Shown here: positions 8,448-17,682 of the stretch, piece by piece
How the letters are laid out: each line of letters opens with the position of its first letter
Numbering within the stretch: position 1 is the stretch's first letter
NCBI GenBank assembly: GCA_022842065.1
Contig: JALHQH010000065.1
Span: forward strand, 1-64,000
DNA: 64,000 nucleotides
Source: Caldilineaceae bacterium
Lineage (GTDB): Bacteria; Chloroflexota; Anaerolineae; Caldilineales; Caldilineaceae
Direction of reading: 5' to 3'
The notes under the pieces: generated by a model
Told to the model about the DNA's origin: nothing
The model's input: the letters and a program-made list of their open reading frames with translations, nothing else
Database searches by the model: none
Translations under genes and position numbers: made by a program

Positions 8448-8628
8448 CCTGAATACCCCATTCCCGGTAAAGTTTAGGCTCGCGCCACCACGCAGACAAT
8501 TGACGCAAACGCTATTGTAAGGTTATTCATTAGGGATGACGGTGGATCAGCGATTTAGTAACGTGGAGTTATGGCGAGGAAGAGACGACGGATGACGGAC
8601 GACCGGCACAGCAATCGTCCGTCGTCAC

Positions 8629-9915
8629 TCAAACATGCCAACGCGCCAAATGCTCAGCATGGCTACTTAGGTACGCCCCCGGCGTGAAGTAATGATCGTA
8701 AAAATCCAGGTCCAGGTGATGGGCTTGGAGATAAGGACCGGCAAAGATGGTGGGCACGGTAGCAGGGAATTTGCCAAAGCGCTCATAGACAAATTGGGCC
8801 ATATGGGCCACACACGCTTTGAATTCTTCATCGTAGGGCGTAATCGCGCTGCGGATTTGGGCGCTTTCCCGCCACGGTCCCCCCGTCACCCCATTAAAGG
8901 GACCACCTGGCCCAAATTTGCGGTCCACAAAGGCATCGACCGCGGCGCGCATATCGGGGAAGTGGGGTGGACAGAAGCCCGGATAGACGCCGGGTAAACC
9001 AGTCACATTGGGCACCGGCCAGGCCGAGTTGGTCACCGTGTTAAAGCCCAGCCCCGGTACCGCCGGATCCTGGCTCGCCCCGAGCACAGCATACATGTCT
9101 AGCCCGGTATAGAGCCAACCACCCAAGCCCATTGCCTGCAACAGCAGCATGCCATTTTGGCTGGCCGTGGTCAGTTCGGCAGTGACCATGATCAGCGAAT
9201 TCTGTTCCAGTTGGGTGAGCGGTGCGGGGTGATCGACATCGACTAGGTGGCGAAACTGATCCATACCGGGGATACGTTCGTTGTGGACATTGTCGTAGAG
9301 ACAGCCGCCATTCTGCACCATAAAACAGAGCACACCGAGCAGATGTTGCGCCAGATCGGCCACCGGGATCAAGAGGGTACTACCCGCCACGTTGGCACAC
9401 CAGGTGTTGTGGGCATCCATCGCGCTGGGCGGGAGATGCAGGCGTTGGTCACCCAGTTTGCGAATACAGCGCCGGTGAGCAGCCAGCCAATGGGCGACGT
9501 CGACTGAACCATCAGCGGCGGGCTCGATCAATGCCGGTTCATCGCGCGTGGCGAAAAAATAAGTACCATTGTCGTCGGTGAAGAAGAGTTCGCTGGTGTG
9601 GATGCCGGCCGCCGAGGCATGGGCGCGGCCCCCCGCGGCGGTCGGATAAGCCGGCATCCGCGCCGGGATGGTGGGATGGTGCGGGAGCAGATAGTTCCAG
9701 CCCGTATTGCCGGTCATCGCGGTGAGCAGCAGTAGCTGTTCCAACTCGCTCAAGGGCAGTGGCTCGTGCTGCGAAGTGTAGGCAAAGGGGCCATCAGGCA
9801 AGGTAGCCCCCAGCGCAAAACGCCGTGAGCGGCGGCCAGTAAGGGCGTTGAGCAATGGGAACTGGGCCAGCGCCTGGAGGATCGCCCCCACAGATTGATC
9901 ATCTTGATGATTCAT
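8629..9915 (-). CDS. Unknown protein, possible divergent nitroreductase-like fold
   Basis: A 428-residue soluble protein without signal peptide. The N-terminal stretch RRSRRFALGATLPDG followed by PLPLSELEQLLLLTAMTGNT recalls SagB/nitroreductase-like FMN proteins (R-x-S-x-R-x-F...L-x-x-LL). Then comes YPTAAGGRAHASAAGIHTSE, a glycine-rich segment, and a mid-region with conserved-looking GGWLYTGLDMYAVLG. The C-terminus ends FYDHYFTPGAYLSSHAEHLA. FMN binding is only an inference. A good AGGAAGG site precedes the ATG. It is divergent from the WYL regulator 158 bp away, which may control it. Confidence 0.6.
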   Translation of the reverse strand: MNHQDDQSVGAILQALAQFPLLNALTGRRSRRFALGATLPDGPFAYTSQHEPLPLSELEQLLLLTAMTGNTGWNYLLPHHPTIPARMPAYPTAAGGRAHASAAGIHTSELFFTDDNGTYFFATRDEPALIEPAADGSVDVAHWLAAHRRCIRKLGDQRLHLPPSAMDAHNTWCANVAGSTLLIPVADLAQHLLGVLCFMVQNGGCLYDNVHNERIPGMDQFRHLVDVDHPAPLTQLEQNSLIMVTAELTTASQNGMLLLQAMGLGGWLYTGLDMYAVLGASQDPAVPGLGFNTVTNSAWPVPNVTGLPGVYPGFCPPHFPDMRAAVDAFVDRKFGPGGPFNGVTGGPWRESAQIRSAITPYDEEFKACVAHMAQFVYERFGKFPATVPTIFAGPYLQAHHLDLDFYDHYFTPGAYLSSHAEHLARWHV

Positions 9916-10073
9916 TATAACCTTCCTATTTGACTTGCAGCATGATAAGCAACTTGTAGAACGGATCGCTGACCGCTACAATAAAGTTAATTTCTGTCCT
10001 GTAGCCTATCACTGTCAAGCCAATCGCGCGTAATTGCCATGCCATCAATGTTCACTTGCCACGCTTACCTGCC

Positions 10074-11003
10074 ATGAACCGTGTTGACCGCCTGCTAGGC
10101 TATCTGTTGATCTTACAAAGCCGCCAACTGGTGCGCGCCCAAGATCTGGCCGCGCGTTTTGAAATTAGTGAGCGTACGGTCTATCGCGATATCGAAGCGC
10201 TCTATGAAGTGGGTGTGCCATTGGTGGGGATGCCGGGCGAGGGCTATCAGTTGATGCCCGGCTATTATCTGCCGCCGATTATGTTTGGCGAGGCGGAGGC
10301 CAAAGCCCTTTTTCTGGCGATTGCCATGCTCACCGGCTTTACGGAAGCCGGCCCGACCCACCAGGCGGCCCAATCAGCGCTGGAAAAGATCCGCGCTGTC
10401 CTGCCCAAAAGCACCTTAGCGCAAGTGGAAGTGCTGCAAGCGATCCTCGGCTTTTACAACATCGGGCGACCGCCCCTGAATCTTGACAATCAGACTTTTC
10501 TACGGCTGCAACAGGCAATTCAGGAGCGGCGGGTGGTCAGCCTGCAATACCATGCGCAACATGACAATCAGATCACCGAGCGTGCGGTCGAGCCGTTGCA
10601 ACTGGCCTATCTTGATGATGTCTGGGTGGTCACCGCCTATTGCCGCTTGCGCCAGGATCAACGCGTCTTTCGCCTCGACCGGATTGACCGGTTGCAGGTA
10701 ACCCAGGAACGTTTTGTCGCGCGTCCCATCCAAGACGAGCGCCAAACAACGACCTGGCAAGAAGTGCTAATCCAGGTTGATGCGGCGATCGTACGCTGGG
10801 TGCAGGAAGCGCAGCACTTTACCTTTGTGGGCGAGGAAAAAGAAGCGACAGGAACAATGCGCATGCGCTATCGGGTCCACAGCTTCGGTCAAATCGTGGG
10901 TTGGCTACTGCGTTGGGGCGAAGGGGTTGAAGTCTTAGCACCGGTTGAACTACGTCAGGAGATGGCACGGTGCGCGCAGGCAATTGCAGCGCGTTATCAA
11001 TGA
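10074..11003 (+). CDS. WYL-domain transcriptional regulator (DeoR/YafY-like)
   Basis: A 309-residue regulator. The N-terminal winged helix (MNRVDRLLGYLLILQSRQLV then ISERTVYRDIEALYEVGVPL) is the HTH_11 type, and the C-terminal half has the WYL-like sensing domain (RRVVSLQYHAQ, VWVVTAYCRLRQDQRVFRLD) plus a WCX extension. A TTG six codons upstream (10056) is possible, but the ATG at 10074 gives the normal family beginning. WYL regulators sense nucleic-acid or small ligands and often control the neighbouring gene, here the divergent nitroreductase-like gene. Confidence 0.88.
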   Translation: MNRVDRLLGYLLILQSRQLVRAQDLAARFEISERTVYRDIEALYEVGVPLVGMPGEGYQLMPGYYLPPIMFGEAEAKALFLAIAMLTGFTEAGPTHQAAQSALEKIRAVLPKSTLAQVEVLQAILGFYNIGRPPLNLDNQTFLRLQQAIQERRVVSLQYHAQHDNQITERAVEPLQLAYLDDVWVVTAYCRLRQDQRVFRLDRIDRLQVTQERFVARPIQDERQTTTWQEVLIQVDAAIVRWVQEAQHFTFVGEEKEATGTMRMRYRVHSFGQIVGWLLRWGEGVEVLAPVELRQEMARCAQAIAARYQ

Positions 11004-11010
11004 TTTGACC

Positions 11011-11412
11011 TTACCCCGCGGTTAACCAAAGCCGGATGAGATAACTAGCGAGTTGGAACAAAAGACCGGTGCCGGTGGTAAAGAGCATAAAATGAAACGC
11101 GCTCCAAGAATTATCCTGTGCCCGTTGGTGCCACTGCTGACCGTGCAAAGGGCCAATGTTATAGCTCGTAGAAAGCGCGCTGGAATTACGAAGCAGGGAA
11201 TAACTCGTCGAATGGTTACTCTGCATCGAGCCGGTCAGTGAATAGAGACCGAAGATCATGATCATCACCCCAAGCCAACGAATGGTGCCGGCATAGCCGG
11301 CAACCGAAGCGCCCAACCCCCAACTAATCAACGCAACAACGGCCAGGCCAGTTAAAGCCACCAACAGGACTTTTACCAAAAATAATCCCAGCGCCCGCAA
11401 CCAGCTTAACAT
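11011..11412 (-). CDS. Small integral membrane protein
   Basis: A 133-residue protein with three predicted membrane segments: residues about 8-35 (LFLVKVLLVALTGLAVVALI), 42-61 (IRWLGVMIMIFGLYSLTGSM) and 106-128 (FHFMLFTTGTGLLFQLASYL). The intervening loop is polar, with several Ser/Asn/His residues. I do not recognise the family. A GAGGAGGAG ribosome site precedes the ATG. It ends 7 nt from the end of the convergent WYL regulator gene. Confidence 0.6.
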   Translation of the reverse strand: MLSWLRALGLFLVKVLLVALTGLAVVALISWGLGASVAGYAGTIRWLGVMIMIFGLYSLTGSMQSNHSTSYSLLRNSSALSTSYNIGPLHGQQWHQRAQDNSWSAFHFMLFTTGTGLLFQLASYLIRLWLTAG

Positions 11413-11602
11413 GATAGTCTCTCCTCCTCGAATAACATGTTGTGTGGTTGATCATAACGCGCAAGCCGACTCTTTTGCTGAAGTTAAGCGCCCAATAGGC
11501 TGACAATTTGCCAAATCCCGCAAAGATCTGGAGGGTGGATGATTGGACAGTGCGACGCGCCTGCGCATACGGCTGAATCCTTACCACTAAACAAGAATAG
11601 GT

Positions 11603-12535
11603 TTACCCTTCAACCCGCCCATAAGCCGCCAACGTTTTAACCCAATTCACCGCAGTAAACCCCTTCCAATCACGCGCGGCCTGGGCCCAAGCCGCGGCAT
11701 CGACAAAATCCCAGGACCAGGGCAAAGGCCAGGAACCGTCGGGCAGTTGCGTCTCCAGCAGATAGTCTAGGTGCGCATCTACCGCGCTGCGGTCAACCGC
11801 CGCGGCAAGCAGGGCATCAGGCGCGGGGGCCACATCCAGGGGCAACAGTTGATAGCTGCCAAACGCGCTGGGATCGGTGGCAACTTTGCCTTGTACGGCC
11901 TTGTGCAGGAGCGCAGTAATCTGTTGCTGGTAGCGATGCGGAAGCTGGGGTGACAGCGCAAGCGTGACATAACAGGGCAGTTCATGCATATCAATCCCCT
12001 TGTCGTCGCCTTGGGTCACCAGATGGGCAATTTGCGCTTCGAGCAGCGCGGCCAGCAGGCCGACCGGCAGCAGCGACTGGTGTTCACAGAGAAAACCGAT
12101 CAGCGCGGCCCGCGGATTGGCGAGGAAACCATCAAAATTCTCCGCGCTTTGCGCATAACCCCACCACGGGGCGTGGGGGGCGTCTTCCACCGCTGGGGGC
12201 ACAATTTCCCAGCGTAATTGTTTTTGGTCAAGCGTGGCCAGCAAATAGGCCACAGCGCGCTGTACCAGCACTTCGCCGCTAGTTGCGCCGACTTCCCGCA
12301 ACAGGTTGCAGCCTTGCTGCGTGGCAATGGCCGACGAAGCCGCGGTCCGCAGATCCGGCTCTAATGCATGGCCGAAACCCCCATCCGCATTTTGATAGGC
12401 AGCCAGTGCCGTTAAGACAGCAGCCGCACGGCCGCCCTCAAAATGGAAGGCAAAGCGCGCTTGATCCACCGCACGTCCCTGGGTTGCAAGATATGTGCGG
12501 GTTTGTTGCAAGGCTGGTTGTGACAGTCGTTTCAT
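11603..12535 (-). CDS. Alpha/alpha-toroid (prenyltransferase/squalene-cyclase-like) protein
   Basis: A 310-residue soluble protein with terpenoid-cyclase-like helical repeats. AALAAYQNADGGFGHALEPD and LDYLLETQLPDGSWPLPWSW are QW-like motifs of the (A6/A6) toroid fold. The whole length fits a small group of hypothetical proteins of about 310 residues rather than a full cyclase; no DXDD acid motif is present, so catalysis is not claimed. The AAGGAG site before the ATG supports the start. It has no obvious operon partner. Confidence 0.72.
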   Translation of the reverse strand: MKRLSQPALQQTRTYLATQGRAVDQARFAFHFEGGRAAAVLTALAAYQNADGGFGHALEPDLRTAASSAIATQQGCNLLREVGATSGEVLVQRAVAYLLATLDQKQLRWEIVPPAVEDAPHAPWWGYAQSAENFDGFLANPRAALIGFLCEHQSLLPVGLLAALLEAQIAHLVTQGDDKGIDMHELPCYVTLALSPQLPHRYQQQITALLHKAVQGKVATDPSAFGSYQLLPLDVAPAPDALLAAAVDRSAVDAHLDYLLETQLPDGSWPLPWSWDFVDAAAWAQAARDWKGFTAVNWVKTLAAYGRVEG

Positions 12536-12586
12536 TTCTTTGCTCCTTATGATTGCTTGGCAAAATTAAGCTTGCGCGGTTGGCCT

Positions 12587-12720
12587 TGTCATTCCGAGTT
12601 ACCGATTTTGCCGTGGCAACATCAGCTTGGCAAAGAAACTCACGGGTGAGTTTCTAGGGAGCGAAGCGAGGAAACGCCAGTTAGCCAGATCGAGATTCCT
12701 CGCTTCGCTTCGGAATGACA
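12587..12720. repeat. MITE-like element with TGTCATTCCGA inverted ends
   Basis: TGTCATTCCGA at 12587-12597 is matched by its reverse complement at 12710-12720. Inside, AGCGAAGCGAGGAA pairs with TTCCTCGCTTCGCT. The ends and the GCGAAGCGAGGAA core are of a kind found dispersed in many bacterial genomes, so this looks like a non-coding miniature element of about 134 bp. It is followed at 12774-12835 by a second stem (CCTTCCTGGAAGAGGC with GCCTCTTCCAGGAAGG). Together they fill the 340-bp gap between two genes. Confidence 0.7.
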
Positions 12721-12878
12721 GTACACCTCTAAATTTATTGGCTCTTCAGGAATGCAGGGGGTTGAGATGGATCCTTCCTGGAAGAGGCGCAACTATTCTG
12801 CGCAGACAGACAAATTTCTGCCTCTTCCAGGAAGGGTAACCCCATCAGATCCAGAAGAACCAATTTATTTGAACACGG

Positions 12879-13325
12879 TCAGCTCCCGATTGCCGGTGCT
12901 GCGAGGGAAAATTCCATCCCCATGGCCGTGGCAATCAGCGCAAAGTCTGCGGCGGGAATTGCAAACAACCCCATGCGAAAGGGGTACCCCCAGCGCGTTT
13001 TGTCGTGGATAAAGCTGAGTTGCGCAAGCAACGGGTGAATGGGTGTTTCCTGCGCCGGCAATCCTTCCACCCGTCGCCGCCACGGGTGGAAGTCCGGCGT
13101 CATCGTGGCTTGATAGGGGCGATCGTCAGTCACCCGCGCCAGGGCGGTAAAATGTTGCAGTGGTCGACCATGCTGCAAGCTGGTACGCGCTGAATAAAAA
13201 GCGATTAAGTCACCTTTGGCCAGGCGCTTGAGATTGGTTGCTTTGCCATGATTGGCCTGCGTAAATCCACCGGCCAGGCCGATCTGCACATGATCACGGG
13301 AGACAGTATTGATCCAATAAGCCAT
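12879..13325 (-). CDS. EVE-domain protein (UPF0310 family)
   Basis: A 148-residue single-domain protein. MAYWINTVSRDHVQIGLAGG is the standard EVE start, KGDLIAFYSAR follows, and FHPWRRRV then LLAQLSFIHDKTRWGYPFR is the conserved C-terminal part. EVE domains have a PUA-like fold that binds modified bases or nucleotides. A TTG five codons upstream is possible, but ATG 13325 gives the canonical N-terminus with AAGGAA 8 nt away. The gene stands alone, so it gives no clue to which modification it reads. Confidence 0.88.
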   Translation of the reverse strand: MAYWINTVSRDHVQIGLAGGFTQANHGKATNLKRLAKGDLIAFYSARTSLQHGRPLQHFTALARVTDDRPYQATMTPDFHPWRRRVEGLPAQETPIHPLLAQLSFIHDKTRWGYPFRMGLFAIPAADFALIATAMGMEFSLAAPAIGS

Positions 13326-13440
13326 TTTGATTTCCTTCAACAGCTAGGACGCGGTGCGGCTGTCTGTTACGACACCGTTAAATTATCTGAACTCGGCTGA
13401 ATGAATTCAGCACGAATTTAACGTTGTCGTACTATTTTCC

Positions 13441-13494
13441 GGAGCGCCATGGTATGCTTATCAATGTATTCTGATAAGCATACCATGGCGCTCC
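13441..13494. repeat. Perfect 23-bp palindrome, 8-nt loop
   Basis: Arms 13441-13463 and 13472-13494 (GGAGCGCCATGGTATGCTTA...) are perfect complements with loop ATGTATTC. It lies 29 nt past the murJ stop codon in the minus direction and upstream of the EVE gene, and has no T-tract. It may be the 3' end of the murJ transcript. Confidence 0.92.
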
Positions 13495-13523
13495 TGACAC
13501 CATTATGTCAGTAGTGATTTTGT

Positions 13524-14975
13524 TCAGGCAAGATCGGCTGCGCTGGTGGCAGGCATGGCCGCAATCCGCCGTCGGAGCTTCAGGAGATAAACGGTCCCCA
13601 GGGCAATGGTTTCCAGCGTTGAAGAGGTGATAAAGGCAATGGGAATGGCGAAAAGGCCGATCTCGCCGATCAACAGGCTCATAATCGTAAAGCGACTGAT
13701 CAATTGCCCGATATTGGTAAAAAGCGGCGTGCGCGTATCGCGCAACGCGATCAAGCCACGCGAAAGGATTTCGGTACCAATGTGGATTGGCAGCCCTAAC
13801 GCATAGATGACCAGGACGCGGTACGTCTCATCGCCGGCAGTAGCCGTAAATTCACCATGTTCAAAGAGCAGCCGCACGACATCACGGCCGATCCAATAAA
13901 TGGTGCCCATTGCGACGAAAGAGAGCAAACAAGCAATGGCAAGAACCAGTAAGACAAGGTGCCGCATGGCCCGCCATTCACCGGCCTCGGCGCGCGCAGC
14001 AAAACGGGGAAAAGCCGCCAACCCCACGGCATAACCAAGTAAGGTCACCGGCAGATTAGCCAGCAACATGGCATTGTAAAGGGCAGGCAGAGCAATAAAC
14101 GTTGCGGTTAGCGAAGCGAAGGCGGTATCAACAATGGCCCCCCCATAATTAACCACCGCCGAGAGGCCATTGGGAATCAGTAGCGCCACGACTTCCCGTA
14201 GGCGCAGATCATTGGGGGCCCAAGTGAACCACTGCCGCCCCCGCAGGACTTGCAACCCCGGCCACAGAATGATCACCTGGAGCAATGCGCCGATGACAGT
14301 CCCCACCGTCGGGCCAAAGACGCCAACCGCGGGAAAGAGCCGCGCGACAAGAATCCCCGCAATAAGCAGGAGATTATGGGTGATCACCGAGAGCGCAGGT
14401 AAAAAGAATTGACTGCGGCTGTTAAGGACAGCGGTCGCTACACTGCTGATCGACAGAATCAGCGGCTGCAACAGCTTGATGCGGGTAAGCGTGACAGTGA
14501 GGGCCGCGGTTTCCGCATCAAAACCAGGGGCCAACACATAGTGCACAAAGGCCGGTGTAAAGATCATCAACAGGAGCACAATGACAATCATCGTCACCAT
14601 CAAACCAGTAAAGACCAGACTGACCAGACGGTAACCAGCCTCCTGCCCGTCCTTCCGGACTGTGCCTAACAGGACAGGGATCATCGCATTGGACAAGGTC
14701 CCGCCGGCAATCAAATTAAAGAGTGTATCGGGCAGACGAAAGGCCGCGTAGTAGGCATTTGCATCCATTCCCACGCCGAACGCAGCGTTGAAGAGGACCT
14801 GGCGTAGCGCCCCCAAGACAGCCGAGGTGAAGAAGCTGAACATCAAAATCAGGCTAGCTTCGGTGATCGAGAATTCGCGGGTCAGGAAGCCTTTGAGGTG
14901 CCATCGTCCCCCGCCGGCCCTGCTGGGTGCATCACCAACCGCGCCTAGCGCTGGTTTTGTAATCAGATCTTTCAT
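13524..14975 (-). CDS. murJ: MurJ/MviN-type lipid II flippase
   Basis: A 483-residue MOP-superfamily membrane protein with about 14 hydrophobic segments. The early motif FFTSAVLGALRQVLFNAAFG and then FRLPDTLFNLIAGGTLSNAM match the MurJ beginning (R-x-x-x..G..D-AF..A..P...N-L...G.LS.AF.P). The expected role is to flip lipid-linked peptidoglycan precursors, but an exopolysaccharide or other lipid export role cannot be excluded because MurJ-like paralogs are common. I choose the ATG at 14975 (GAGG upstream) over the 15095 start, because the extra 40 residues are polar and unlike the family. Confidence 0.83.
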   Translation of the reverse strand: MKDLITKPALGAVGDAPSRAGGGRWHLKGFLTREFSITEASLILMFSFFTSAVLGALRQVLFNAAFGVGMDANAYYAAFRLPDTLFNLIAGGTLSNAMIPVLLGTVRKDGQEAGYRLVSLVFTGLMVTMIVIVLLLMIFTPAFVHYVLAPGFDAETAALTVTLTRIKLLQPLILSISSVATAVLNSRSQFFLPALSVITHNLLLIAGILVARLFPAVGVFGPTVGTVIGALLQVIILWPGLQVLRGRQWFTWAPNDLRLREVVALLIPNGLSAVVNYGGAIVDTAFASLTATFIALPALYNAMLLANLPVTLLGYAVGLAAFPRFAARAEAGEWRAMRHLVLLVLAIACLLSFVAMGTIYWIGRDVVRLLFEHGEFTATAGDETYRVLVIYALGLPIHIGTEILSRGLIALRDTRTPLFTNIGQLISRFTIMSLLIGEIGLFAIPIAFITSSTLETIALGTVYLLKLRRRIAAMPATSAADLA

Positions 14976-15788
14976 GATTGCCTCATACACCTTACGCCAC
15001 ACCAGTGAGCGTTGCCTAAAAACAGTAGTTTGTCTCCCGGAGAGCGGTTGCCGCAACGACGGTGTCAACTGAGCGGCAGGTAAATGATAAATCATCTTGC
15101 CCAGCCCGTGACTGCCAGGGGTTAGTGTACCTCACCCCGCCGTCAATGAAAAACCATTTTCCGGCTTTGACCAGCAATTCTTGCGTCCTAGCGCAAACGA
15201 CCCCATCATCGTACCCGAAAACAGGTGCGCCAGGTGGGCATGTAGCCTGAGCGTAGGCAATGCGTCATCCAGCAGACCTAATGCATTGGGCGATCATCAG
15301 CAAGGCATGGCAAGGCTGTAGCCGAGCGATGGCGCAAGTGTGACGTAAACGAACAGCAACGACAACTTATATGCGGTATGATGAGCTGAATTTTTGTCCT
15401 AATGGACGACTAATACATTCCTCAGATCAGTGAGACAATCTGACTGATTTCAAACAAAGCTTACGTAAAGCGCCTATATCCCTAACATTTTACCACACTG
15501 GAACTTTCATATTATTTAATTACCTGCAATGAAACTGTAACTTTTTGTAGAGTTTCTCGGGTTTATAGTATTTGATTAAGAGTACTTGCTGACCGCCAAT
15601 ATTACCTTACACGTTCGTTTAGCAAAGCTGCTCTCTGTAGCCAAGCGCAGGCAATTGTTTTGAATCCAAAATTATCAGCTGATTTACCCGCGAGAACAAA
15701 TTTAGTGCTAGCTTATTACCCTGCGATACCTTGCTCCGATCAAGAAGCGCAGTATAGTGGATGAAGTGCATCATCACAGGAGAATTAA
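14976..15788. other. 813-bp gene-free region, AT-rich on its right side
   Basis: No coding sequence or RNA gene is supported. The right half (about 15380-15780) is markedly AT-richer than its surroundings. It presumably contains the murJ promoter on the left and the promoter of the secreted CAP gene on the right. No repeat or clear promoter hexamer pair stood out. Confidence 0.45.
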
Positions 15789-16415
15789 ATGAGATTACCA
15801 CAGCATGTTTCAGTTGTGCGGCATCTTCCCATAAAAATCATACTTAGCCTGTTGACCATTTGTGCCTGGCTGCTCCCGACGAGTGTCTATGCTGATCCAG
15901 AGCGTGCTGCGCATACGATTTTTCTGCCCATGGTCAGCAAAGCTGAAGTTGTGCAAGCCAGTGAGCCAACTTGCCAACTCAATGAACAAGAACAGCGCAT
16001 TGTGGCGCTAATGACCAGCCACCCGGAACAACGTCATCCTGCCCTGGCATGCAATCCTGTGTTAGCCAATGTAGCACGAGCGCGGGCTGAGGATATGGGG
16101 CGACGGGCCTATTTCAACCATGTAAACCCCGATGGGCAGGGGCCTAATTATCTGGCGCGCCAGGCCGGTTATCCATTGCCGGCCGAGTATAACCAAGAGG
16201 TCAATGGCAACAATATTGAGTCGATTGGTGCCGGTGCCAACAATGCAGATGGCATGTGGAATGCTTGGATGGTTTCCGATAAGCACCTGAGCCACATTCT
16301 AGGCACAAACGACTTCTTTGTACAGCAGAGTGAGTATGGCATTGGCTATGCACAGGTACCTGGCAGCCCATACCAACACTACTGGGTTGTGATCATGTCT
16401 AAACCGGGGCCTTGA
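15789..16415 (+). CDS. Secreted CAP/SCP-domain protein
   Basis: A 208-residue protein with a Sec signal peptide (hydrophobic residues about 17-30, cleavage near VYADPE) and a CAP (CRISP/antigen 5/PR-1) domain. NPVLANVARARAEDMGRRAY and YFNHVNPDGQGPNYLARQAG are the first CAP motifs, and LSHILGTNDFFVQQSEYGIG and YWVVIMS close the domain. Directly after the signal peptide comes HTIFLPMVSKA, a near-copy of the C-terminal LPVV-type tail found on other secreted proteins here. CAP proteins are found outside the cell with varied or unknown function. A palindrome follows 16 nt after the stop. Confidence 0.85.
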   Translation: MRLPQHVSVVRHLPIKIILSLLTICAWLLPTSVYADPERAAHTIFLPMVSKAEVVQASEPTCQLNEQEQRIVALMTSHPEQRHPALACNPVLANVARARAEDMGRRAYFNHVNPDGQGPNYLARQAGYPLPAEYNQEVNGNNIESIGAGANNADGMWNAWMVSDKHLSHILGTNDFFVQQSEYGIGYAQVPGSPYQHYWVVIMSKPGP

Positions 16416-16431
16416 ATCCAACGCGCGATCA

Positions 16432-16489
16432 CATCAGGCAACAGGGTTAGCGCCGCAACGGCTTGCGGCGCTAACCCTGTTGCCTGATG
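16432..16489. repeat. Perfect 27-bp palindrome, 4-nt loop
   Basis: Arms 16432-16458 and 16463-16489 (CATCAGGCAACAGGGTTAGC...) are perfect complements with loop CGGC. It begins 16 nt after the CAP gene stop. No T-tract follows. Probable 3'-end structure of the CAP transcript. Confidence 0.95.
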
Positions 16490-16525
16490 CGTTAATTTGG
16501 CAGATTCCTCTTCTCGCTTTATAAT

Positions 16526-16556
16526 TGCAAGCGGTTGCACACTGCAAGCGGTTGCA
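16526..16556. promoter_or_regulatory. Two tandem LacI-family operators
   Basis: The 14-bp near-palindrome TGCAAGCGGTTGCA occurs at 16526-16539 and again at 16543-16556, 17 bp apart centre to centre. This is the classic LacI/GalR-family operator form (TGCAAnCGnTTGCA). The pair sits about 90 bp upstream of the lacI-type gene, so autoregulation by that protein is the simplest reading. No third copy was seen upstream of the transporter genes. Confidence 0.88.
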
Positions 16557-16644
16557 CCCCTAATGGTAAGCCCCCAGTTCCATTTGCGCTCCCTAGCTCC
16601 ATTGCTGTGGCTGTCACAGGCAGCCACCATTATACGCCAATTTT

Positions 16645-17682
16645 ATGTCAACAATCCGTGACGTCGCCGCGCGCGCCGGGGTTAATGCGAGCACAGTAAG
16701 TCGGGTCTTTTCAGGCAAAGCCAAGATCAGCGAAAAGACGCGGGGCCGAGTCATGGCGGCCGCTCATGCCCTGGACTTTCAGCCCAATGCCATTGCCCGC
16801 TCCCTCAGTGTACGACGGACCTATACGATTGCCATTGTTGTCCCCCACATTTTTGACGGCTACTTTGATGACAGCTTCTTTCCGCAAGTGATGCGCGGGC
16901 TGCTAACCACTGCTCACGATCATGGCTTTCGCATTCTTGTCAGCGGCAGTGACAGTCACGCCGATGTGATCAACCAGACTTTTCAAATTCTTGGTTCGCG
17001 GCAGGCCGATGGCATTGTCGTCCTCAGTAATCGGCTTGATGTCGATACGGTGGGCGCATTACGTCGCCAATCTACCCCGTTTGTCCTCATCGGTCACCCA
17101 CCGGTGAATCACCAGGATATTAGTTGGGTGGATGCTGACAATCGCTACTGGACCGCAGTCGTCATTCAGGATCTGATTGCACAGGGCCATGAGCGGATCG
17201 CCTTTGTTGGGGGTGATCCAGCCGTTGCCGTCAGTCGTGAACGGTTGGAAGGTTACCAAAGTGCCATGCGTAAAGCTGGACTAGCCTGGCATGACGAATG
17301 GATCGATTTTGGTTACTTTGCCGAAGCCGGCGGCTATAAAGCGGTAGAACGCATGTTGCCCTTGGGCCAAGCCGCCCCGACGGCCTACTATGCCGCGAAT
17401 GATCTGATGGCAGTGGGTATTTTACGGGCCTTGCGCGAGCATCAGATCAGCGTCCCGCAACAGGTCTCAGTGGTGGGCACCAATGACTCGGCCGAGGCAA
17501 CCCATGTGGTCCCTGCGTTAACCACACTGCATGTCCCCTATGCCGAAATGGCCATGAGCGCGGCCCAACTGCTGATTGAGCAGATCTTGACCGGTGAACA
17601 GGCCCAACCAACCCAGAAACAACTGGCCTGTCGGCTCATCAGGCGCTGTTCCAGTGGCCCACCGCCGGGGGTGACAAGGTAA
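16645..17682 (+). CDS. LacI-family transcriptional regulator
   Basis: A 345-residue regulator. The N-terminal HTH (STIRDVAARAGVNASTVSRV) and hinge helix (FQPNAIARSLSVRRT) are standard, followed by a periplasmic-binding-like ligand domain (IAIVVPHIFDGYFDD, GIVVLSN, VVGTNDSAEATHVVPALTTL). It is expected to repress the maltodextrin genes downstream in the absence of sugar, and itself through the tandem operators at 16526-16556. The start is ATG 16645 with a weak ribosome site. Confidence 0.93.
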   Translation: MSTIRDVAARAGVNASTVSRVFSGKAKISEKTRGRVMAAAHALDFQPNAIARSLSVRRTYTIAIVVPHIFDGYFDDSFFPQVMRGLLTTAHDHGFRILVSGSDSHADVINQTFQILGSRQADGIVVLSNRLDVDTVGALRRQSTPFVLIGHPPVNHQDISWVDADNRYWTAVVIQDLIAQGHERIAFVGGDPAVAVSRERLEGYQSAMRKAGLAWHDEWIDFGYFAEAGGYKAVERMLPLGQAAPTAYYAANDLMAVGILRALREHQISVPQQVSVVGTNDSAEATHVVPALTTLHVPYAEMAMSAAQLLIEQILTGEQAQPTQKQLACRLIRRCSSGPPPGVTR

